The notes below the pieces were generated by a model that searched no databases, had not been told where the DNA came from, and worked only from the letters and a program-made list of their open reading frames with translations. The position numbers were made by a program, and so were the translations under genes. Of a stretch of DNA of 52,237 nucleotides, positions 44,354-52,237 are shown piece by piece. Each line of letters opens with the position of its first letter. Position 1 is the stretch's first letter. The DNA is from Deltaproteobacteria bacterium (GTDB lineage: Bacteria; Desulfobacterota; B13-G15; RBG-16-54-18): contig JAFDHG010000005.1 in assembly GCA_019308925.1 (NCBI GenBank), positions 1-52,237 on the forward strand, read 5' to 3'.

Positions 44354-44484
44354 AAAATGGGGAAAGTCCTGATATCCTTATATCTTGACAATTCATGGCA
44401 ATTTATGTTCAACTTGATGCTATATCCATTTAATTTGTCAAAGAGCATGGCCTGATGGCCTGAAAATAGAAAATCTATATATAA

Positions 44485-44655
44485 GGTTTCTGCAGTAGAC
44501 TCAAGATTAAAAAGACTCTACGTGAAAAGGCCTCCCCCCGACATGTTCCAGCTAAGATCATAGAAACCCCGGATATCCCTTATACCCTGAATATGAAGAA
44601 GGTTGAAAGCGCGGTCACGAATAACATCTCATCCTTCAGGAGAAGCCTAATTTGA
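44485..44655 (+). pseudogene. 3' fragment of an acetoacetyl-CoA synthetase gene
   Basis: Fifty-six codons remain open before TGA. The segment [20 protein letters not shown] followed by [10 protein letters not shown] matches the C-terminal end of AacS-type ligases, which activate acetoacetate. An in-frame stop lies just upstream (44482-44484), and no other part of the gene is present. The last dozen residues look shifted away from the family. The fragment starts about 115 bases after the IS and its end overlaps the convergent gatA stop. It is a remnant left by IS-linked deletion or rearrangement. Confidence 0.7.
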
Positions 44656-46110
44656 CGGCGGCAAGGAGGGTCTCCTTCTACGATGCCCGGTATTCTGCTC
44701 AAAGGTGTAGGCGACCTGGATTATTTTATCCTCCTCAAAGGGCCTTCCGATGATCTGGAGCCCTATGGGGAGTCCCCTACTGCTGAAGCCGCAGGGTATA
44801 GATATGGCTGGCACCCCGGCCAGGTTCACAGAGATAGTGAAGATGTCCGAGAGGTACATCTGTAGAGGGTCCTGCGCCTTCTCCCCTATAAGAAAGGCGG
44901 GGGTGGGGGATGTGGGGGTGATGATTGCATCACACTCACCAAAGACCTCCTCGAAGTCCCCCTTGATGAGGGTCCTCACCTGGGAGGCCTTTCGGTAGTA
45001 GGCATCATAATATCCTGAGGACAGGACATAGGTCCCCAACATGATCCTCCTCTTCACCTCGGGTCCGAAACCCTGGGAGCGGGTCTCCAGGTACATCTCC
45101 ATGAGGTCCCTGGATCCCGGTGCCCGGAGACCGTATTTCACCCCGTCATATCTGGCAAGGTTGGAGCTGGCCTCAGCAGTACAGATGATGTAGTATGCCG
45201 CCACAGCGTAAGGGGTATGGGGGAGGGATATCTCCTTTGCCACCGCCCCTAGATCCTCCAAGACCTTGATTCCCTCCCACACCCTCTCTTCCACCTCTGG
45301 ATCCATGCCCTCCACAAAGAACTCCTTAGGGACCCCCAAGACCCATCCCCTTATATCCTTCACAAGGGCCCTTCTGTAATCAGGGGTGGGGAGATCGGCC
45401 GATGTGGAATCGAGGGGATCGTACCCGGCGATGGCGTTCAGCAAGATGGCACAGTCCTCCACGTCCTTGGTGATGGGGCCTATCTGGTCCAAGGACGAGG
45501 CGAAGGCCACCAGACCATAGCGGGAGACCCTTCCGTAGGTCGGCTTCATCCCCACTACCCCACAACAGGCGGCAGGTTGCCGGATAGAGCCCCCGGTGTC
45601 GGATCCCAGGGAGGCGATACACTCATCGGCGGCCACCGCAGCGGCCGAGCCGCCGCTCGATCCCCCGGGGATGGCATCCAGGTTCCATGGATTGCGGGTG
45701 ATGGTAAAACTGGAGTTCTCTGTGGAGGACCCCATGGCGAACTCGTCCATATTTACCTTACCGAGGATGACCCCCCCCTCACCTTTAAGCCTCTTGACGA
45801 CCGTGGCGTCATAGGGCGGCACGAAGTCCTCCAATATCTTCGAGGCACAGGTGGTCTTGATCCCCTGGGTGCACATGTTGTCCTTTATCGCCAGGGGGAC
45901 ACCTGTCAGTGGGGAGATCTTTCCTGCGGCTATCCTCCGATCGGCCTCTTGAGCCCCCCTCATCGCCTCCTGTTGTGCTACCGTGAGGTAGGCCTTTATC
46001 TGTGGATTGATCTCACGAATCCTCTCCAAGAGGACAGCGGTGACCTCCTGGGAGGAAACCTCTCCCTTGCTCAATCTCTCATAGAGCTCATGGATGGTAA
46101 GACTGTACAA
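44647..46110 (-). CDS. gatA: Glutamyl-tRNA(Gln)/aspartyl-tRNA(Asn) amidotransferase subunit A
   Basis: The amidase subunit of GatCAB, which converts misacylated Glu-tRNA-Gln or Asp-tRNA-Asn. The catalytic Lys is in [10 protein letters not shown]. The amidase signature [20 protein letters not shown] and [16 protein letters not shown] supply the cis-Ser and Ser nucleophile. TTG 46110 ([12 protein letters not shown]) is chosen because GGGAGGGGAG precedes it and the 487 residues match the family; the frame is open about 37 codons further upstream but without similarity. gatC is separated from it by 245 bases that hold repeats. Confidence 0.93.
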   Translation of the reverse strand: MYSLTIHELYERLSKGEVSSQEVTAVLLERIREINPQIKAYLTVAQQEAMRGAQEADRRIAAGKISPLTGVPLAIKDNMCTQGIKTTCASKILEDFVPPYDATVVKRLKGEGGVILGKVNMDEFAMGSSTENSSFTITRNPWNLDAIPGGSSGGSAAAVAADECIASLGSDTGGSIRQPAACCGVVGMKPTYGRVSRYGLVAFASSLDQIGPITKDVEDCAILLNAIAGYDPLDSTSADLPTPDYRRALVKDIRGWVLGVPKEFFVEGMDPEVEERVWEGIKVLEDLGAVAKEISLPHTPYAVAAYYIICTAEASSNLARYDGVKYGLRAPGSRDLMEMYLETRSQGFGPEVKRRIMLGTYVLSSGYYDAYYRKASQVRTLIKGDFEEVFGECDAIITPTSPTPAFLIGEKAQDPLQMYLSDIFTISVNLAGVPAISIPCGFSSRGLPIGLQIIGRPFEEDKIIQVAYTFEQNTGHRRRRPSLPPSN

Positions 46111-46222
46111 CCTCTCCCCTCCCAAACCCTTACGAGGGTTTGCCCTCACCTCCGCTGATGAAAATACCTCGGTCTTTCCTTCGGCCTCCCGTTGAGGGGT
46201 TACTCCCCTCAAACTCCCCAAA

Positions 46223-46264
46223 AAGGAAATTCCTTATTGGGGTTTCAGGGGGCATAGCCCCCTG
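46223..46264. repeat. Dispersed palindromic repeat, copy 2
   Basis: A small AAGGAAATTCCTTATTGGGG part is followed by the CAGGGGGC-ATA-GCCCCCTG hairpin (46246-46264). It matches copy 1 at 27769-27813 in the opposite orientation. Confidence 0.6.
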
Positions 46265-46314
46265 GCGTAGTGTTGAAAAAATCTAAAGGTTCGAGGTGAC
46301 CTTTGACTCCAAAA

Positions 46315-46341
46315 TTTACCGTGAAGTATTTTCACGGTAAA
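46315..46341. promoter_or_regulatory. Perfect 11-bp inverted repeat between gatC and gatA
   Basis: TTTACCGTGAA-GTATT-TTCACGGTAAA. No T run follows on the minus strand. It could be an operator, an mRNA stability hairpin or part of the neighbouring repeat element. Confidence 0.4.
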
Positions 46342-46355
46342 GATCCCCCTGACCT

Positions 46356-46640
46356 TTAGATGATCTTGGGTACTCTGAAGCAGCCCTTGGTCCTGTCCGG
46401 TGCATTCTCCAGGGAGGCCTCCTGAGGGTAAGACTCCCCCACCTCATCCTCCTGCATGGCGTTACGGTGAGATACCACGTGAAAGGTGGGTTCTATTGCC
46501 CTGGTGTCCATCTCATTGAGCTTTTCCATATAGTCCAAGATGGCGTTCAACTGGACTGTGAAGAGCTCCTTTTCTTCCTCGGAGAGCTTCAACCTTGCCA
46601 GACGCGCCACATACTCAACCTCTCCTATCTCTATCTTCAT
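46356..46640 (-). CDS. gatC: Glutamyl-tRNA(Gln)/aspartyl-tRNA(Asn) amidotransferase subunit C
   Basis: The 94-residue small subunit that stabilises GatA. VEYVARLARLKLSEEEKELF and NAILDYMEKLNEMDT followed by EPTFHV are typical. It lies 8 bases after the CBS gene and ahead of gatA; gatB is not in this window. Confidence 0.93.
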   Translation of the reverse strand: MKIEIGEVEYVARLARLKLSEEEKELFTVQLNAILDYMEKLNEMDTRAIEPTFHVVSHRNAMQEDEVGESYPQEASLENAPDRTKGCFRVPKII

Positions 46641-46648
46641 CTGCTACC

Positions 46649-47059
46649 TCACATACACTCCTCAGCCAGGGCCTTGACAATATCCCCCCGGGTCAAGATC
46701 CCGACGACCTGATCTTCTTGGATCACCGGAAGCATATTTATATCATGCTCCACCATCACCTTCGCCGCCTCTTCTACAGTGAAGGAAGGATCCACGGTAA
46801 TCACCTCCTTGATCATGATTTCTTCGGTGTAGGTGTTGTACTTTATCAACAACTCCTTTTTGTCTATCTTCTCCACCTCCATCCCCATGCTCAGATAATT
46901 GAGGATGTCTGTCCGGGAAATCAGTCCCATCAGTCTCCCCTTTAAGACCACCGGCATGCCGCTTATATTTAAGAGTTTTAATTTGTTCAGGATGGCCGAT
47001 ACCTTCTCCTCAGGATGACAAGTAATCACCTTTTTGTTCATCACCTCGTTCACCTTCAT
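46649..47059 (-). CDS. Two-CBS-domain protein
   Basis: 136 residues made of two CBS motifs (about 1-60 and 78-136: GMPVVLKGRLMGLISRTDIL and NMLPVIQEDQVVGILTRGDI). Such Bateman modules bind adenine nucleotides or related ligands. Its start overlaps the end of the DUF294 gene by 4 bases. In many bacteria CBS and DUF294 domains are fused in one protein, so these two products probably work together as sensor and nucleotidyltransferase. Confidence 0.9.
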   Translation of the reverse strand: MKVNEVMNKKVITCHPEEKVSAILNKLKLLNISGMPVVLKGRLMGLISRTDILNYLSMGMEVEKIDKKELLIKYNTYTEEIMIKEVITVDPSFTVEEAAKVMVEHDINMLPVIQEDQVVGILTRGDIVKALAEECM

Positions 47060-48348
47060 CCCATAACCCCTCCCGCAAGAAAGATGTTGTGGGCCCGCTT
47101 CTGCAGGGCCTCTACCCTTCGCAAGGAATCCTTGAGTTCTGCCTGTTCCTCGTCCGACAGACTGTAGGGGTCTATATAGTTATCGTTCCCCATCCCCTCG
47201 CGGATCAGCTCCACCTGATGGAGGATGCGGTGTTTTACCAATACGTAATAGGCCTCCTGTAGTTCTGCGGCAAACTTTGCGGTGAAGACATCCAGCTCCC
47301 TCAGCTCCTTTATCCTCTGCATGGTGTTAGTAGGGGACAACCTGTGTCTCCTGGCCAGGATCCTCACGATGAGGACTAGCGGTGCCCATCCCCCCAACTT
47401 CAAGTTTAGCTTCCCTTTATGCTCCCCTGAGCGCTCCGTGATGAACCGATTGAAAAGCCCCAGGGGGATGGGCATGAAGATGGCAGAACGAACCATCTCA
47501 TTCAAGAGGGCCTGGTTCTCCTCTATATGTTCGTTTACGGAGGAGATCAACTCCTCAGCCAACCCTTGGTCCCCCCCCACATACCTTAAGTCCATGAGGA
47601 TGATGAGGTCCAAGGTAGTGAGGATCCCGGTGTCATAGTTGACCTTCCCCTCCACCCTCTCCTTCCAATCCATAAGGCTTCCCCGCCACTTCTCATTGCT
47701 GGGCATAACTCCTCCCTTACACTTCTCGATTCCGATCTCATCCAGCCGCTGCACCATCTTTCGGGAGAAGATCTCATAATATCCATTCAGGATGTCCCTC
47801 TTCTTCGGCGGGGTGGGGGTCTCCCCTATATCTATCTTGACTAATTTCCCCCTTATTCCCTCCTCTAATTTCCAGAGCTGCTCAACCCCTCTTTCCTCAT
47901 ATCTATAGACCAGGAGATCGTCCTGGTCGGTGAAGAGGACTTGTTCCCTCCTGCCGTTGCTCCCCATGGTCAACCACGCATAGGGGGTAGGTAGGGGGCC
48001 GAACCCCTCTTGCACCATCTCCTCCTGTACCAGCACCAACAACCTCTCCGTGATCTTGTCCCTGTATGCGGAGCAGAGTTCATGGGTTCCCCTTACCGAG
48101 TAACTCTCCAGAAAGCCCTTCAGGGTCAACTGATTGAGGTCCTGGTGTAGCTCCTTTAACTCCCCCACGGTCCCGGCGGAGGCGACCGTGGCCAATCTAT
48201 CGTGATACTTTGTTTGAAACTCTTCGATCCGCCCGATCTCCTCAGACACCCTTTGCTGGAGCCCCTGCAGGAGATCGAGCCTCTCCTCCCAGGTGAGATA
48301 GCGGGGGCAATACTCTTCACTGAATTTCCCAATTATCTTCTGGCCCAT
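47056..48348 (-). CDS. DUF294-type putative nucleotidyltransferase
   Basis: A 430-residue protein. The central domain has the GlnD-like motif MGSNGRREQVLFTDQDDLLVY near residue 130 (GS followed by a D-x-D-type acidic pair), then the DUF294 C-terminal helical domain. The target is unknown. It lies 10 bases downstream of valS and overlaps the CBS gene, so it is in the operon valS-DUF294-CBS-gatC. Confidence 0.88.
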   Translation of the reverse strand: MGQKIIGKFSEEYCPRYLTWEERLDLLQGLQQRVSEEIGRIEEFQTKYHDRLATVASAGTVGELKELHQDLNQLTLKGFLESYSVRGTHELCSAYRDKITERLLVLVQEEMVQEGFGPLPTPYAWLTMGSNGRREQVLFTDQDDLLVYRYEERGVEQLWKLEEGIRGKLVKIDIGETPTPPKKRDILNGYYEIFSRKMVQRLDEIGIEKCKGGVMPSNEKWRGSLMDWKERVEGKVNYDTGILTTLDLIILMDLRYVGGDQGLAEELISSVNEHIEENQALLNEMVRSAIFMPIPLGLFNRFITERSGEHKGKLNLKLGGWAPLVLIVRILARRHRLSPTNTMQRIKELRELDVFTAKFAAELQEAYYVLVKHRILHQVELIREGMGNDNYIDPYSLSDEEQAELKDSLRRVEALQKRAHNIFLAGGVMG

Positions 48349-48358
48349 ACCTGCGGTC

Positions 48359-51022
48359 TCAACCGCCCCCTGCCAGCTCCTTGAAGATATTCAATCTCCC
48401 CTTCAGCTTCTCCTTGAGGGAGGAAAACTCCTGAAGCCTCTCCCGCTCCTTATTCACCACCTCAGGAGGGGCCTTTGTGAGGAAGGATTCGTTGGCCAGT
48501 TTCCTCTGGGTGAGTTCTAGCTCGTCTAGGAGTCTGCGCAGCTCCTTGGTAAGCCTCCTCTGCTCCCTCTGTGGGTCTTCGACCACCCCCTGAAGGGGGA
48601 CAAACACCTCCACCCCATCCGCTAGGGCAGTGGCAGCTGCCCGGGGACGCTCACCCCTTGTCAGGATCATCACCTCCCTGACCCTGGCCAGATCCTTGAC
48701 AAAGTCCAGGTACTTCCCAAGGCTAAAGGCGATCTCCTCATCTTCAGTGACCAGGATCACATCCACGAAGGTGAGGGGGGGTATGCCCATCTCCCCCCGG
48801 ATATTTCGCACCCCAGTGATCACCCCCATAATGCGTTCCATTTCCTTCACCGCCCCTTCATCAACCAACTCTGGCTTCACCTCAGGGTAATCGGCCACCA
48901 TGATGCTTTCGCCGTCATGGGGCAACCTCTGCCAGATCTCCTCCGTGATAAAGGGCATATAGGGATGGAGCAATGTGAGGGTCTTATCCAGAACATAGAC
49001 CAAGGTCTTCTGAGTGATGGTCTTCCGGCTTCCATCGCTCCCCTGATAGAGATAGGGCTTGATCAGCTCCAGGTACCAGTCACACAGCTCATGCCAGACG
49101 AAGTGGTAGAGGACCTGGGCCCCTTCGTTAAATCGATATTCCTCCAGGGCCCGGGTGGCCTCGGCGATGGCCTGGTTGAGCTTGGCCAAGATCCATTTAT
49201 CAGGGGTGCTACAAACTGCAAGGTCCATCCCTTCATGGTCATCTTGGTAGTCCCTCAGATTCATCGAGGAGAATCTCGCCGCATTCCAGATCTTATTGGC
49301 GAAGTTTCTATACCCCTCAATCCTCTCCTCGGAGAGGCGGATATCCCTCCCCTGGGCTGCGAAGGCGGCGAGGCTGAAGCGGAAGGCATCGGTGCCATAT
49401 TTTTCGATCATCACCAGGGGATCGATGACGTTCCCCCTGGTCTTGCTCATCTTTTGCCCCTCAATGTCCCTCACCAAGGCATGGATATATATATCTCGGA
49501 AGGGGACATTTCCCATAAATTTGAGCCCCATCATCATCATCCGCGCCACCCAGAAGAAGAGGATGTCAAAACCGGTGACCAAGACTGAGGTGGGATAAAA
49601 GAGCTTCAATTCCACTGTCTCGTCCGGCCATCCCATAGTGGAGAAGGGCCACAGGGCTGAGCTGAACCAGGTGTCCAGGACATCGGTCTCCTGCCTGAGC
49701 CTAGGGGAGCCGCAGTGGGAACATATCTCGGGCTCATCCCTGGCCACCGTGGCCTGGCCACAATCCTCACAATACCAGGCGGGGATTCGGTGTCCCCACC
49801 ATATCTGTCGGGAGATACACCAGTCGCGGATGTTGCGCATCCAATCAAAATAGGTCCGCTCCCACATGGGGGGGATGATCCTGGTCTGTTTCTCCTCCAC
49901 GGCCTTGAGGGCAGGTTCGGCCAAGGGCTTGGTACGGACAAACCACTGTTTGGAGAGGAAGGGTTCCACCATGGTCTTGCAGCGGTAACAGTGCCCCACA
50001 CTGTGATGGTAGTCCTCTATCTTCAAGAGGGTCCCATCCCTCTGGAAGTCTTCGACGATCCTCTCCCGGCACTGGAACCTATCCAGGCCTTTGTAGGGGC
50101 CGGACTCAGCGGTCATCATCCCTTCATCGTCGATGACCTTTACTGCCTCCAGGTTGTGTCTTTGCCCAATCTCAAAATCGTAGGGGTCATGGGCTGGGGT
50201 GATCTTCAAGGCCCCGGAGCCAAATTCAGAATCGACATAGTCATCGGCAATGATGGGGATCTTCCTGTTCAGCACTGGCAAGATCACATACTTGCCGATG
50301 AGGTCTTTATAGCGTTCATCCTGGGGGTTAACGGCCACCGCCGTATCCCCCATCATGGTCTCGGGACGGGTGGTGACCACCACGATATATCCCCCTTCCT
50401 CCAGGGGGTAGCGCAGGTGATAGAGGTGGGCGGGAACCTCATGATGATCCACCTCCAGATCGGAGAGGGCGGTGCGACACCTCGGGCACCAATTGATGAT
50501 ATAGTCCCCTTGATAGATGAGTCCCTCTTCATAGAGGCGCACAAAGACCTCCCTGACTGCCCGGGAGAGGCCCTCATCCATGGTAAAGCGCTCCCTGCTC
50601 CAGTCACAGGAAGAGCCCAATTTCTTCAATTGGTTAATGATCACCCCGCCATATTTCTTTTTCCATTTCCAGACCTGTCTGATGAACTCCTCCCTGCCCA
50701 GCTGGTAACGGTCCAACCCCTCTTTGGCCAATTCCCTCTCCACCACATTTTGGGTGGCGATCCCCGCATGGTCTGTACCGGGCATCCAGAGACAACTATA
50801 GCCCTTCATCCTCTTATAACGCACAAGGATGTCCTGCAAGGTGTTGTTGAGGGCATGCCCCATATGGAGGGAACCGGTGATGTTCGGTGGCGGAATGACA
50901 ATGGAAAAGGGTTCCTTCGGGGAGTCCACCTCCGCCCGAAAGTACCCCTTCTCCAACCAAAATCTATACCACTTCTCTTCTACCTTTTTCGGATCATAGA
51001 TCTTCTCCGATATATCGGCCAT
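48359..51022 (-). CDS. valS: Valyl-tRNA synthetase
   Basis: A class Ia synthetase of 887 residues. The HIGH-type motif PNITGSLHMGHALNN is near 47-61 and KMSKTRGNVIDP near 525. The editing domain has TTRPETMMGDTAVAV, and the C-terminal coiled coil follows a helical anticodon domain. A pair of CxxC motifs (YCEDCG, CSHCG) marks a zinc-binding insert. The ATG has AAGG 8 bases upstream, and the gene follows the receiver-protein gene after 24 bases. Confidence 0.96.
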   Translation of the reverse strand: MADISEKIYDPKKVEEKWYRFWLEKGYFRAEVDSPKEPFSIVIPPPNITGSLHMGHALNNTLQDILVRYKRMKGYSCLWMPGTDHAGIATQNVVERELAKEGLDRYQLGREEFIRQVWKWKKKYGGVIINQLKKLGSSCDWSRERFTMDEGLSRAVREVFVRLYEEGLIYQGDYIINWCPRCRTALSDLEVDHHEVPAHLYHLRYPLEEGGYIVVVTTRPETMMGDTAVAVNPQDERYKDLIGKYVILPVLNRKIPIIADDYVDSEFGSGALKITPAHDPYDFEIGQRHNLEAVKVIDDEGMMTAESGPYKGLDRFQCRERIVEDFQRDGTLLKIEDYHHSVGHCYRCKTMVEPFLSKQWFVRTKPLAEPALKAVEEKQTRIIPPMWERTYFDWMRNIRDWCISRQIWWGHRIPAWYCEDCGQATVARDEPEICSHCGSPRLRQETDVLDTWFSSALWPFSTMGWPDETVELKLFYPTSVLVTGFDILFFWVARMMMMGLKFMGNVPFRDIYIHALVRDIEGQKMSKTRGNVIDPLVMIEKYGTDAFRFSLAAFAAQGRDIRLSEERIEGYRNFANKIWNAARFSSMNLRDYQDDHEGMDLAVCSTPDKWILAKLNQAIAEATRALEEYRFNEGAQVLYHFVWHELCDWYLELIKPYLYQGSDGSRKTITQKTLVYVLDKTLTLLHPYMPFITEEIWQRLPHDGESIMVADYPEVKPELVDEGAVKEMERIMGVITGVRNIRGEMGIPPLTFVDVILVTEDEEIAFSLGKYLDFVKDLARVREVMILTRGERPRAAATALADGVEVFVPLQGVVEDPQREQRRLTKELRRLLDELELTQRKLANESFLTKAPPEVVNKERERLQEFSSLKEKLKGRLNIFKELAGGG

Positions 51023-51046
51023 GATGATAGCCTTCCATCCTCCTCC

Positions 51047-52099
51047 TTACCCTTTTCTCGATCTCTCTATCTCCTGGCGCACCAATTTGGGGACCGTCTC
51101 CTTGAGTACCTCTTTCACGGTCTCCCTCAACTCTTGGCCCAGCGCCGCTGCCAATTTCTCCGCTAGTCCTCCCATGGCCTCCTTCAGGACCTCTTCCAGA
51201 CCCTTTTCAGGGACGCCGACCTTTTTGAGACCCTCTTCCTTTGCCTCGAAGACGGGCTCAAAGGCCTCCGCGAACCTCTCCTCGAACTCCTCCTTTTCTT
51301 CCTTCGGGGCAAGACCTTCAATCCTCTCCAGTTCTGTGGCGCTCTCACCGAGGATGGTCTCCAGCCTCTCGGCCTTGGTCTCCTTTTCTGCCTCTTCTAC
51401 CCCTAAATCACCGAACAGACTTGGCCCCTCCGCACCCTCTACTATAGGCTCGGACTCCATCGCATCTAAGGGGAGGTCCAAACTCAAGGGTTCTTCCTTT
51501 TCCTCCTCTTCCTCCCCAGGAAACTCCTGTTGTAACTCTGCCTCCAGCTCCTTCAGGGGGGTCTCCAGGATAACCCCCTCCTCTGGTTTCTCTTGAGGAG
51601 GTGGTGCTGCGGCAGCAGCAGGCTCCTCCACTACCTCTTCTAGCTCCAACACCTCTTCTTCCTTCCCTACCACTACCTCTTCCAGAGGGAGGGCTTCTTC
51701 CACTGCCTCTTCCAAGGGGGGAGCTTCTGCCCTTTTGGTTAGGGCCTCCTGCACTTTAGTGATGGCAGCATTGGCCTCAAAGGGCTTTACGATAAAGCCA
51801 TCCGCTCCCACTCGGTGGCTCTCATCCTCATCAAAATCATCTAAGATTCCGATCAACAACAGCACAGGGGTGCCCTTCAGGAGGGGATCCTTCTTCACTT
51901 CCTCACATACCTCAAATCCGTTCTTCAAGGGCATATTGATGTCAGCAATGACCAGGTCTGGTTTATCTTTTCTCGCCTTGTCCAAGGCCTCCTCGCCGTT
52001 GTTGGCAAAGGTGAGGGCAAACTCCTCGGGAGGAAAGGTCCTCTCGAAGACCTTTTGAATGGTGGTGCTATCATCCGCAATAAGGAGTCTCGTTGGCAT
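51047..52099 (-). CDS. Response-regulator receiver protein with acidic linker
   Basis: 350 residues. The receiver domain (1-125) has the phosphoacceptor Asp53 in LVIADINMP, the acidic pair at 9-10 (ADD) and the Lys of FIVKPFEA. A long Glu/Pro/Ala-rich low-complexity stretch (about 128-300) follows. The C-terminal amphipathic helix ends in VKEVLKETVPKLVRQEIER, a tail I associate with deltaproteobacterial receiver proteins of motility or development type. No DNA-binding or enzymatic output domain is present, so it likely acts by protein contact. The ATG has AAGGAG upstream and its own promoter. Confidence 0.88.
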   Translation of the reverse strand: MPTRLLIADDSTTIQKVFERTFPPEEFALTFANNGEEALDKARKDKPDLVIADINMPLKNGFEVCEEVKKDPLLKGTPVLLLIGILDDFDEDESHRVGADGFIVKPFEANAAITKVQEALTKRAEAPPLEEAVEEALPLEEVVVGKEEEVLELEEVVEEPAAAAAPPPQEKPEEGVILETPLKELEAELQQEFPGEEEEEKEEPLSLDLPLDAMESEPIVEGAEGPSLFGDLGVEEAEKETKAERLETILGESATELERIEGLAPKEEKEEFEERFAEAFEPVFEAKEEGLKKVGVPEKGLEEVLKEAMGGLAEKLAAALGQELRETVKEVLKETVPKLVRQEIERSRKG

Positions 52100-52154
52100 T
52101 TTTTTGCTCCTTCTTTCTGTTTATTTGTTTTTCTTTTTATCTAATATATAGAAA

Positions 52155-52183
52155 ATTTAAACATAAATAATTAGTAGTGTCAA
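52155..52183 (-). promoter_or_regulatory. Promoter of the receiver-valS operon
   Basis: Minus strand TTGACA (52183-52178), 17 bases, TTAAAT (52160-52155), about 55 bases before the start codon. Confidence 0.55.
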
Positions 52184-52237
52184 GTATTTATCTTACTGGA
52201 GTTTCCTGAGTTTTTCATGATTATAGGAGTTTCTATA

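Larger units (their letters stand above)
42886..44371 (+). mobile_element. Complete IS4-family insertion sequence
   Basis: The terminal inverted repeats are CAGGAGTTTCCCCA at the left and the reverse complement of TGGGGAAAGTCCTG at the right (13 of 14 identical). They enclose 1,486 bp with one intact transposase gene. A clear target duplication is not visible, which may mean rearrangement at one end. The right side abuts a truncated acetoacetyl-CoA synthetase gene. Confidence 0.85.

Overview
The window looks like chromosomal DNA of an anaerobic deltaproteobacterium-like organism (Desulfobacterota in the broad sense). This is inferred from gene content and order: a yqeY-mutS2-dnaG-rpoD block, an exported FmdE-family protein, an AcuC-type deacetylase beside acetyl-CoA synthetases, an OFA-family transporter, multi-PAS c-di-GMP proteins and a receiver protein with a long acidic tail. 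TTG and GTG starts are common, Shine-Dalgarno (SD) sequences are strong, and TTGACA-like promoters with 17-bp spacers recur. I see no rRNA, tRNA or CRISPR array.

Region 1 (1-13 kb) holds a 6-codon gene stub at the left edge, a 54-residue Cys-containing small protein downstream of the FmdE-family gene, then nadK-recN-GNAT. Convergent to these lies an acetate/acyl-CoA block: an AcsA-like synthetase, a small alpha/beta protein and AcuC, followed by a separately promoted acs and an OFA transporter. The AcsA-like protein lacks the C-terminal lysine that acetylation systems normally control; the full-length Acs keeps it.

Region 2 (12-31.5 kb) is mostly conserved housekeeping: two M16 peptidase-like proteins (one with the zinc motif, one without), a GGDEF/HD-GYP pair with opposing c-di-GMP activities, hisS, the yqeY-mutS2-dnaG-rpoD operon, and a lysine set (HAD protein, lysA, cysteine-synthase-like gene, dapB).

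Region 3 (31.5-44.7 kb) is an accessory island lying between dapB and hom-alaC and continuing past the thioesterase to gatA. It carries AbrB-PIN, HigBA, HicAB and MNT-HEPN modules, two further nucleotidyltransferases, an orphan HicB, two AT-rich genes of unknown function, a zinc-ribbon membrane protein and one complete IS4-family element. Signs of rearrangement are dense. A 139-bp copy of the hom 3' end lies 1,136 bp away from the original. A hicA is cut after a few codons. Two 75-bp repeats bracket the MNT-HEPN pair. The last 57 codons of an acetoacetyl-CoA synthetase gene abut gatA. Three consecutive small genes end in similar CTAAC..TCGCT sequences that resemble halves of integron attC sites.

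Region 4 (44.6-52.2 kb) returns to core genes on the minus strand: a receiver protein, valS, a DUF294 nucleotidyltransferase, a CBS protein, gatC and gatA. Three genes (nadK, higB, hicA), and less clearly a fourth, have promoters placed so that transcription should start at the start codon itself, which suggests leaderless mRNAs.
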